From Enoplosus armatus (taxonomy: Eukaryota > Chordata > Actinopteri > Centrarchiformes > Enoplosidae): DNA of 64,000 bases. Below, piece by piece: positions 49,988 through 61,682 of the stretch; positions within the stretch are counted from its first letter, which is position 1; each line of letters begins with the position of its first letter. The notes beneath the pieces were generated by a model. That model worked only from the letters and a program-made list of their open reading frames with translations, had not been told where the DNA came from and did no database searches. The stretch covers positions 26,253,222 to 26,317,221 of the forward strand of contig NC_092183.1 in NCBI RefSeq assembly GCF_043641665.1, given 5' to 3'. A program made the position numbers and the translations under genes.

Positions 49988-52900
49988 CTTTAGGAGGAGT
50001 GAGGGAGAAAGAGAATAAAACATGAAAATCTCCCCCTCTAATATTTGATGCGCACTTAGTAATAAAGCATGTATGAATATCAAGTAGCTGTGGTAACTCC
50101 AAATTTAAGAAAACTTGAAAATACCATCATGCTTCTGATATGGTTCCATAATGGCGACGACTTACTGTAACTGCCTGAGTCAAAGAAGCCATTTTTATTT
50201 CCCACAGGGTGTGTATGGGATGCTTTAGCCGCGCCTCATTAATTGATGACGTAAGTAAATACAACAATAAGCAGGGACTATAAAATCTATCCTGCAGTTC
50301 TGTGTCCTGACGACCCAGCCCAACTCATTCAAAATAGGAAAGAAATGATTGCTTCTTACTGGGGGTGCGTCTTGTAAAGGGTGCCGTCCACCCCCACGGT
50401 GATGGAAAGCTGATTCAGGTTGCGGTTCTGTCGTATCTTGTCGACCACAGCGGCTAAACCAGCGCCACAGAGCTGAGCTGCACGCCGGGCAACCACACTG
50501 CACACCTCCTTCACCAGTACGCTGTCGTCACATGTGGAGCCGGTGAGGCCCAGGTGCTGCAGAATTGAGCGGATCTGTCGCATGGCCAGACGGTCCCTTT
50601 GGGATCAGATGGAATTACAGGGTTACACACATGAAAGAGACCAAAGATTCAGGGTGTGACGGACTTTATCTTTGAAGCAAGTTCAATTAAATCAAACCCC
50701 GGCGACAAAGAAGGGTGATGTTACTGGTTATGCAGACATAAACACTGCTTCATCCATACAAAAAATGCTTTTAGGCAGCACGCAGCATTTTCATCACAAA
50801 ATCTTTTTATAGACACACAGATCATGGTTGGACTGTAGCCTTTTGGTAAGACAGACAATAAGCCCAGTAAATTACACTCACAGCACTTCATTCAAGTACA
50901 CAGAGGTTTCCTTTTTCCTTCAGTATTTCAGTATTATTCCGCACAATTTCCACTGGTTATTATCTCGCATCTCCGTGATTACGTTCGCTTTTTTTTCTGT
51001 GTTGTGACCTACTTTGTCCATCAATAGGTGTATCGCATGTCATAATACATGCTCTTCTCCTGAACAGAGATTTCTGAGATTAGTTTGTCATAAGAAAAAC
51101 AGGAGCTTTCATGTGTGCGCTTCTATTGTACCAGAGTTAATAACCAGCTGAGTGAAGCCAGAATACTCGAAGAGAGCGTGAGCAAGCTAAACTGGCTTTG
51201 CGATGGAGCCCCCAAGCCTTACTTTCACTTATGATTTGTGGAAATGATTATTGTCTGTGACTATTATGTTATATATGTGAATGTGTCTGATCACAAATTA
51301 TTGATTGTGCTACAGCTCCTGATGCTTTGCGGTAAAGCTTTTTTTCCCCCAATTACTTGGGCATGTTTTCTGAAACACTTACAGCTATCAAAAAAAAATG
51401 CAGACAGTGCAATAAAACACTTGATTTCAAATGCTTAAGGTGACATCAAACAACAAAACAAAAACAAAAACCGACTGGCACCAAAATGATTTTTTGATTG
51501 ACTGAACCAGGGTCGAAAATTACAGCATTGTGCCGTAAAACAACTGCCTCTTTTAATACAAGAAAATTCTAAAGTAAATTTAAACGTTTTGTAGAAAGCC
51601 ATCTATATGCTCCTTTCTGCAGGTCATCCCCTACTGACCTTTGATGTCCTCACAGGCAGCATGTAGATCAGGCTTCAGCATCAGCAGACAATGGAGGTAT
51701 ATTCATGTGGCGTTGGTGTTGCTCACCCTCCCTCCATCTCTCTTCTCTCTCTGCTCCTCAGTAATTCTTCCATTGTGTGATAATCAAGTGCCTTGATATT
51801 ACATGTAACAGCCACTTTGACTGATGTGATCTCATTTGGTAGCTTTGACACATCATTAATGCCCAATCTGGTTTTTGTGTCTCACGTGTTTGTTTTGTTC
51901 TGACCACGCTGTTACCACGGTGAACAGGCGTGATCTGAGGAGAGACACTGCGACTAGAATATTCTGTAACACTCACCTTTCAATCTGTGACAGGAACTTT
52001 GTCTCAAAGATTCCCCGCGTCTTGAGTCGCTCGGACAGTTTGCCTCTGAACAGCAGACCCTTATCAGTAAATTCCAGTAGCACATTCCTCACTATCTCCC
52101 CCAGGTACATGCCACTGATCATCTTCTCATACCTCAGAGAAAAAACAAAACAAAACACACAGCCGCACATTGGTAACATTCACAAAATTCACATAAATAA
52201 ATACTATTTCTATCCTGCTATAAACATTTTATTGTACTTTCACACACACTGAAATCAAACTGATGCTGAACTGGAAAAACAAGACAAAAAGTTGAATGAA
52301 TCAAACTCAAAATTAGCTGTAATTTTTAGGAACAAAGGCTCGGACAGCAAACAAAGGTTTACTGGCAGCCCAGTTGTTACAGAGCTGGAGGTTTATTTGG
52401 ATTAAATGATCAAGAGTGACAAGTGTGACAGAGGCTGCAATCAATTATGCCCAATGATAACGGCATGTACCATGTACTCCCTGACGTGAGACAATTTCAT
52501 AACAGACGGTCCAAACATGTCATTCACTCATAATAATGTGGTTCGTAAGCTTATCAATCAAGGCACATGGAGCAAACAAACAACAGCTCAGCCAATGTTA
52601 TTATCATCTCTCATTAATGTATTCCCTGCCATGGCTTAAATACATAAAGACTCTCCTACGAGTAAACCAATGTTCTTGTTTGGAAGGGTGCAAAGTTCCA
52701 GGACATAAATATATTCACCCGAAACATACTGCTAGGTGATGTCCCTTTTTAAGCTAACTTTTCTGAATGTACAGAAATCCTTCTCAGTAGGTTTTCTGTG
52801 TGAAATGATGCACTTCAAAAGGTTTAATAAGAAATAACAAATTGAATGGATAGTTACATCAACAGTGTTTTTGATACAACACATTTGTTTCCATCATTTT

Positions 52901-55900
52901 TCTGGTTAATAGATGAAACGTGTAAAGAAGAAATCCCTTGTGAGGATGTCACAGGATCAGAGGTGGTGAGGACGGGTGGGCAGAGTGAAAAGCTTGAAAA
53001 AAGTGTGAATGACTGTGACCTAAAAGGAAAACTGGTGCGTGGTGACCACCCTGAGATCCGCTGTCCATTGAATATGCTGACATAAACCTCTGATGCAGCT
53101 CAGTCAACAGTCTATATCAGTGGTGAACCTCAGCAACAGCCAACTGTGCTTGGTTTGACAGCTCGATTAATCTTCCCACATGTGGCCCGGTAGTGTGAGG
53201 TGCTGGCAGGGCCTTGTGGCGTCGTTGCCATGGGAACATTGGTGGCAAGTCCACCAGTGGAGGGTTAGGGTAAATCTTCTGCAACAAACTGTAAGATGGT
53301 GGACTCCAGGGACTCCTGATGGATTTTCTCTCTGTCCGCTGGGTTTAGACTTGGGTTTAAACTCCCCTCGAATCTAGGCCTGGGATAGCAATATCTACTG
53401 GCGATAGACACTTCATCAATTAGAAAATAGTTAGAATGTTCCATATGCATTAAATGCAAACCGCCATGAAAGCATATAACGAATAAGCCCTGGCTCATAA
53501 ACAGCCTATCGTATCCCCTGATACGCAAACAGCCAATCATTTAACAGGCGTGTAGTTCAGTTGCCACTGTGGACAATGAAATGCTTGAACATCTGTCAAC
53601 ACTTTGTGAGCATTTAAATTTGAAAGTGCTCACTGGGCAGCGTGGCTTTAAAGGGTGAGCAATGGCTACCACAAAGGTATTTGCCTACAGTTAAGTAGTG
53701 TCTCTGACCCTAATACACTTGGTGTGAGACACCCACTTTCAGGCTCTGTCTATGACTCTCAAGCTACTGAAACAAATGTCGCAGTGCTGAACGGACAGCT
53801 CACGTAAAGCGCACTTTACACACATCTTTCAAGTTTGCTGCACAATTCTTTTTTTTAAAGAAATGATGTGAAGGGCCACAGCTGTTCTCTCTGTGGCTGT
53901 CTCGGTCTCTCTGTCCTTGGCACGCTCTCACTTATTAGTTTACACTGTATTTGTGACTACATGTGACGCTGTTTGATGTGAGTGTTGGCGCTGTGTTTTA
54001 TAGACATAACACAGTATATGTCGTACATTTTCCATCCAGTACCTTTGTTTCCCAGGGTTGTTAGAGCAATCATCGACAATGTGATCAAACTGGGTGCAGA
54101 AGTCATCAAGTTCGCCATTGTCACCAAATGCTCCCCACTCCATGTTGACACACATACGACCATCGCCACCCTCCACCAGTTCGATGTTGTGCATTTCCTC
54201 CATGTAGCAGGCATTGGTCCCTGTGCCTGAGTTAAAGACAGGTGAAAAGGTATTACAAGTACTTTCATGGAAGGAAAACATCAGTCAATTGTTGAAGAGC
54301 TTCATCCCAAAGTGAACATATCCACTCAATGTTTGCCCACAGTTAATGTTTAAAAATGGCACAAAGAGACAAAGAGACTGGCTTCCAGAAAGCCAGGTGG
54401 GGGGGGTAGGGGTACACAGACTTACCTACAATGAGTCCAACCTCACATTTGGGGTCCTCATAGCCGCAGGTCATCATGGTTCCCACTGTGTCATTAACCA
54501 CCGCCACAAAGTTCAAGTCAAATTCCTGGAAGCAGTGACAACAAATTAATTTCCATCTGTCAGTTCCATTAAAACTGCTGTATTAATGAATTCTGTTACT
54601 TCAAATTTGTTCAGATTCGTTGTCCTTGTTCTTAACGTTATATCAAGTACATTTATAGCAATGAAAAAAACAGTGCCAAATTCCTTATGTGTGTACACAT
54701 ACTTGGCCAATAAAACTGATTCTGAAACAGACAAGATCAATGTGCCCATTTCAACCATTTCAACCATTTCCATTGCTACATTAAAAGAAATTCCACAGTT
54801 ACAGAACAGTTACTTCGGCTTGTTCAAACAGAGAGGAAAGAAGAGCAGTATAGACGAGTGTCTTCAGACAAGCACTCATCAGTCGAAGTGTCTCAACGAC
54901 GAAGTGTAGGTGGCTCTCTACAGCCTCTCTGAGCTCTTACACGTGACAGAGGAGGCTATGTGTACACTTACGTTCTTCAGAATCAGATCAGAATCAGAAA
55001 CTGTTTATTGCCAAGTAACATACATTACAAGGAATTTGCTGTGGTCTGAAGGTGCTATTGTTTTGATAACAAATAAGTAGAATATAAAAGCTAAAATAAG
55101 AATAAGAATAAAAATAAAAATAGATAAGATAAATAACAACAGTGCAGTGACCAGAATAAAGTAAAGTGTCCAGTAGGGGGTGGGTGCGTTAATGTAACGC
55201 AGGGGGGACAGGGGTGATGTACGTTAATATAACGTATAAGTAGTGTTTGTGTTCGGGGGGGGGGGTCAATGTAAGTTCGTCAGGTTGACTGCAGAGGGGA
55301 AGAAACTGTTTTTGTGGCGGGAGGTTTTGGTCCTGATGGACCACAGCCAGAGGGGAGGGGGTCGAACAGATGGTGGGAGGGGTGGGAGGGGTCGGCAGCG
55401 ATCTTCCCTGCTCTCCTCAGGGTCCTAGAGGATGTTTGTATTTTAGGAGTTCAAATGCCATCATTCACAGGCCACGTCTCTCAAAGTTTCCAATGATGTA
55501 TTTGCGTTGTGTGTACTGACCTGTCTGTGGCGAACAGCATCTTTGAGTAACTTAACAACATCTTGTCCCTCACAGCCGCTGGCTTTGAAACCCTTTGTCC
55601 ACTTCAGAAGGATGCCCTGGACAATGGAAAGCAGTCATTTGTCTGTGAGTGTGTGATTCTGTGTGTGGACACAGAATCACAGCAATTGACTATAATTGTC
55701 AACAACAATTGACTACAGATATGTGGAGGTCACATCAATTGCTGTTGTGAGTTTGTTTTTTATTATTAATAATACATTATGAATCAAGAAACATTACAGA
55801 ATTTAAAGTCTGAATCAAAAGTGTCGTTTGCTACAATGAAAAATACAGTACAGTGAACCCTCGCTATAACGCGGTTCACTTTTCACGGTCTCGCTACTTC

Positions 55901-58900
55901 ACGGATTTGCATCGTGCATTGTGTTCTGCATTCTGATTGGCTAAACAGTCTCTCCGCTTCTTCTCTACCTGTGCGTCAATAACGCTGCGGTTTAATATGT
56001 ACACGTACGTAAAACAGCTTGCCAAATTTACGTTACGTACGTGCAAATTCTCTTGCAATTTCAAGTTTCTCTAAAACCCATAATGTCGACAAAACGTTCT
56101 GCACCGACAAAGGCACCTGCGGTCGGGCCCAAAAGGCAGGATGCAGCGGCTCAGTCAGAAGAGCAGTGAAATACACGTGAGTCACTATTTGTCCGACTGT
56201 ACTTTGTATTTTTTTTCATAATCATTTTTCATTTTCTCCCGTTCGAATCCAATTACTCGGGTCGCGGTGGGGCGGTGCTGATCTCCGCAATTTGAAGCCT
56301 TCAGTTCACATTGATGATTAAAATTATTATTTGACAGTACAGTAGTTATTTGTAAAAAAAAAAAAAAAAAAAAACGTTTATACAGTACTTTTATTTGTTA
56401 AACAAATGCTTGGGCCTGTAAAAAGGGTTTGTTCTTTGGTTTCAATGTATAGTATAGTAGAGTATTTAATTGTATAAGAGTATTTAATTGTATAATAATT
56501 GTAAAAAAAATAAAGGTTTCTACTTCACGGATTTTGCCTATCACGGGTTCTTTTTGGAACGTAACCCCCGCGAAAAACGAGGGTTCACTGTATAGCAGTG
56601 ATTATAAAGTTGCCACAGTACAGCATGTTTCTGTATGAACCTATGGCTGAATCACTCCTTACATTTACAGTGCATCCGGAAAGTATTCACGGCGCTTCAC
56701 TTTTTCCACATTTTGTTATGTTACACCCTTATTCCAAAATGGATTAAATAAATTTTTTTCCTCAAAATTCTACACACAACACCCCATAATGACAATGTGA
56801 AAAAAGTTTTTTTGAAATTTTTGCAAATTTATTAAAAATAAAAAACTAAGAAATCACATGTACATAAGTATTCACAGCCTTTGCCATGAAGCTCAAAATT
56901 GAGCTCAGGTGCATCCTGTTTCCACTGATCATCCTTGAGATGTTTCTGCAGCTTAATTGGAGTCCACCTGTGGTAAATTCAGTTGATTGGACATGATTTG
57001 GAAAGGCACACACCTGTCTATATAAGGTCCCACAGTTGACAGTGCATGTCAGAGCACAAACCAAGCATGAAGTCAAAGGAATTGTCTGTAGACCTCCGAG
57101 ACAGGATTGTCTCGAGGCACAAATCTGGGGAAGGTTACAGAAAAATTTCTGCTGCTTTGAAGGTCCCAATGAGCACAGTGGCCTCCATCATCCGTAAGTG
57201 GAAGAAGTTCGGAACCACCAGGACTCTTCCTAGAGCTGGCCGGCCATCTAAACTGAGTAATCGGGGGAGAAGGGCCTTAGTCAGGGAGGTGACCAAGAAC
57301 CCGATGGTCACTCTGTCAGAGCTCCAGAGTTCCTCTGTGGAGAGAGGAGAACCTTCCAGAAGGACAACCATCTCTGCAGCAATCCACCAATCAGGCCTGT
57401 ATGGTAGAGTGGCCAGACGGAAGCCACTCCTTAGTAAAAGGCACATAGCAGCCCGCCTGGAGTTTGCCAAAAGGCACCTGAAGGACTCTCAGACCATGAG
57501 AAACAAAATTCTCTGGTCTGATGAGACAAAGATTGAACTCTTTGGTGTGAATGCCAGGCGTCACGTTTGGAGGAAACCAGGCACCGCTCATCACCAGGCC
57601 AATACCATCCCTACAGTGAAGCATGGTGGTGGCAGCATCATGCTGTGGGGATGTTTTTCAGCGGCAGGAACTGGGAGACTAGTCAGGATAGAGGGAAAGA
57701 TGAATGCAGCAAAGTACAGAGACATCCTGGATGAAAACCTGCTCCAGAGCGCTCTTGACCTCAGACTGGGGCGACGGTTTATCTTTCAGCAGGACAACGA
57801 CCCTAAGCACACAGCCAAGATATCAAAGGAGTGGCTTCAGGACAACTCTGTGAATGTCCTTGAGTGGCCCAGCCAGAGCCCAGACTTGAATCCGATTGAA
57901 CATCTCTGGAGAGATCTGAAAATGGCTGTGCACCGACGCTTCCCATCCAACCTGATGGAGCTTGAGAGGTGCTGCAAAGAGGAATGGGTGAAACTGCCCA
58001 AAGATAGGTGTGCCAAGCTTGTGGCATCATATTCAAAAAGACTTGAGGCTGTAATTGCTGCCAAAGGTGCATCAACAAAGTATTGAGCAAAGGCTGTGAA
58101 TACTTATGTACATGTGATTTCTCAGGTTTTTTATTTTTAATAAATTTGCAAAAATCTCAAATAAACTTTTTTCACGTTGTCATTATGGGGTGTTGTGTGT
58201 AGAATTTTGAGGAAAAAAATGAATTTAATCCATTTTGGTATAAGGCTGCAACATAACAAAATGTGGAAAAAGTGAAGCGCTGTGAATACTTTCCGGATGC
58301 ACTGTAGACAACTTAAGAGGTGGTGATTCAGGGCTTAGTTCAATTTCATAGTGCAGTGCCTCTCATTGTCGTCGCCAGCTGAACAATACTCCCCATAGTT
58401 TACTGATTGCTCCAACTTCCAGCTGTTAGGAACACTTGATTGTCTATTTGTTTGTCAAATCAATATGCCATTATGAAAACTGAGCTTGCAGGATATAGGC
58501 TGGTCTTGTGTTCTCAACACCACAATGTGCTGACAGGTTTATTAAGCAGAGTATAGTTCTTGTAGAAGGTTAAGAGCCATATATTGTGAATGTATGGCCA
58601 AACAAATTAAAACCCAATATGCCAATTATGGTGTCCAACAAGGTGGATAATGTTCCTTTTAGGTCAAACCACTCCTGTCCCCATGTTTTCCATGCGTAGT
58701 GACACAAATAGGCACCGGCCTACACAATAACTAAATGTGACGCCACAATTTACAAACAAATACTGTTTCTGCTAACTTAATGTTTTTCACACTTAAAGTT
58801 AAAACAACACAGGTAGATTCAATATGTTGCCATATGTATGACAGCTAGTCTTGCACTTGTAATGAATAATGAATCAAACATTACCTGATCCAGTTTGCTT

Positions 58901-61648
58901 TGATGACAGGGGAAGGAGAATGTAAATCCCAGAGGTAAGGATGCCCCTCTCATGCCCATGTATTCCAGAAAGTCGGCGATGCTGTACACAATGTGGCTGA
59001 AGAGCTGGCACCCAAGAGACAGAAAATGCAAAGAAATGCACAAAAACATAAGCAGGTTACAAACAATGTACCATCTCTATAAGGTATGTTAACCTCAGCT
59101 TTGCAAAAATACACAGTATGTAGTTTTACATGGTGAAGCATGTTTCTACACAGTTAGTGACTACTGACTGTCTTTGCCTCTCTTGTGTTACTCTTGTTGT
59201 GTCGAGCAAAGGATCTCATAGTATGACTTGATGATTTGAGCTATTACAGAAACTATACAACATACTCTCGGACATGATAACTACTGTACGTGTCCCCCTA
59301 ATCAACATCATCAATAAGAATATTTTTATGATATACTGAAGTTACATATCTGTATAAGGAAACTGCATGCAAAAATCACATATTTCAAATTGATGTTGAA
59401 TACAATAAACTATGTTACTTATGTTACTTATGCATTGCAGCAGACCAAAGTCTTCACTTGTACAATGAACACTTTAATAAATACATTTCTGTTAGTTTTT
59501 AATCACAATTTGTAATCATTCATTGAGACATAGATTAGTTCAATTCAGATTTGCACAATTGAATACATCTTTTTGTCAGAGGATCTATTGCAAACATTGA
59601 AAGAGATGATTCAACCTCATGATCATGGCAGAGGTCCCAGTTCCATCTTTTCAGTTGCTGTAATCAATTGTGTGAAACACTTCAACCCCCAGTGATGTTT
59701 TACCTCTTCCCCTGTGCCCTGCATGGTTTCCTGTGGGATACTGTAGATCTTGTGGTGCATGTCCACATTGTGTTTCTTTCCACTTCGCACTCGCACCAGC
59801 AGCACCCGAAAGCTGGAGCCCCCAAGGTCCAAAGCCAAGTAGTCGCCGTGCTCTGATGAGGACAAAGACGGGAACCCTGAACACATACGTAAAAACTCAA
59901 TAACAAGCCAATTGGAAGGTCTGCTTTTCTCTTAAAGCTACCTGTTCCATCTGGTGTGGATCTGACAAAGGTGGGAAGCATCTTGACGCTCGCCTGCTCA
60001 TGGGTTTGCTGTGACAGGCCTCGCACCATCTCCTCACTCATTCGCCTCTTCACCTCCAGCAGCTGTTCACGGCTCAAACGCAGGGTGTCGAGGATGAGCT
60101 GACGCTCAGCATGCTGAGTGGCAAGACGGTAGGCTACTGCTGTTACCATGGCTGCACCCTTTCCACTGCCACACTGCGACTGCAGAAAACGCACATCGCA
60201 ATCTGGCACAAGTCGCCGTACCATCTTATGGAGCCTCCTGGAAAACCTAGAAGAAGATACATTTGGTTAAATCTGTCTTGTTTTGTAATCGCTTCTCCCT
60301 TTTCTCTTGCACAGACAAGTTTTATTCCTCCAAATGCAGCAACACAACTCATTATGAGGGTATAAAGCGGAGTTGGGAATATAGAAAAAAAACAACGTAC
60401 CTATAGTGTGTGTGAGTAGCCCACATTATGAAGAGACAAAACGTTATTGAGTGAATGTGTGAAACTGTGAAAACAACAGCCTACAAAGTAGATTTTCAGA
60501 CCTTAGTCGAGGTCTGCACTGAGTGCTTTGTTTGTAAAGCCTGTTCATATGTCACAACAATGCTGAATTCACATGGATTCAGGTAGACGGTAGACGCCAA
60601 AGCCGAGCATAAGCTGCGTGATTGTCTCTTGTCACTTCTAATCATGCAGGGTGGCTAAGAGACTGAATGTGTAGAGATAGCATGTTCTGTGTGCAAACAC
60701 ACTCAAGGATAAGGTATGCCATATATAATGAATGAATAGTGAATATGTACCATAAACAATTGTTTGTATTCTATGCAACTCCATTTAGCTGACATGCATT
60801 CAATCCTGCAGCTAGTCTACGCTGGAATTCACTTTACAACCTGTTCTCCATAGCTCAAGTGTATGTGTGTGTGTATGCGAGATACACCGAGACACATGTG
60901 ATGATGTTAAGTAAAACTTACTCCGGATGATTCTTGTAAACAGAGCCGTCCACTCCAATAGTGGCCCGCAGCTTCTCAGCTGCTTTGTTATCCCGGATCT
61001 GCCGCAGCACTGCCACTAGAGCAGCAGCACACAAGTGTGCGGCCCGTGTAGATACTATCTGACACACCCTCTGAGTGGCTATGCAGTCCTCAATTGACGG
61101 GTCCAGACCGAGGCCCCGAAGCAACTTTTCAGCACTTGCCAGACCATCCTCGTCTCTGCAGGTAAAGCAGAATACAAATCCCATTCACTGTAACTGCTTA
61201 GTGTGATTCTGAACAGGGTAGACAGTTAAAAAAAATGAATGGATGGATGGACATGTGGCAGCTGTGGCTCAGGAAGTAGAGCAGGTTGTCGGCTCCTCCT
61301 GTCCACGTGCCAAAGACCATCACCTTGCATGGTACCTTGCTGCCATCCGTGTGAATGTGTAGCAAATTGTAAAGTGCTCTGAATAAAAGCGCTATAGAAA
61401 TCCAGGTATTTACCATTTCACATCCGCCACTGCAACATGATCAAGCATACAGAAGTGTTTGGGCAATTTACTTGTATGTTCTTTGTGTATTTAGGATAGT
61501 CAGTGATTTGTCACCACTTTTACAACTTAAACATGCTGATACTGTCTGTGCAGATCTGTCCTGTCCTGTCTGTTCACTTCAGTTCTAAGTGGAAACGACC
61601 TGACTGCTCCTTACAATACCACTGTACCATCACTGCATCTGAGTTTAT

Positions 61649-61682
<34 letters not shown>

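Noticed and set aside
56241..56250. GTTCGAATCC, a tRNA B-box-like sequence
   Set aside because: No A box, acceptor stem or cloverleaf can be formed around it; it lies within the pogo/Tigger element.
59700..60224. Single 174-codon - strand frame across this span
   Set aside because: It reads through hk2 intron 10 and changes to the wrong frame in exon 11; the spliced model restores the conserved sequence.
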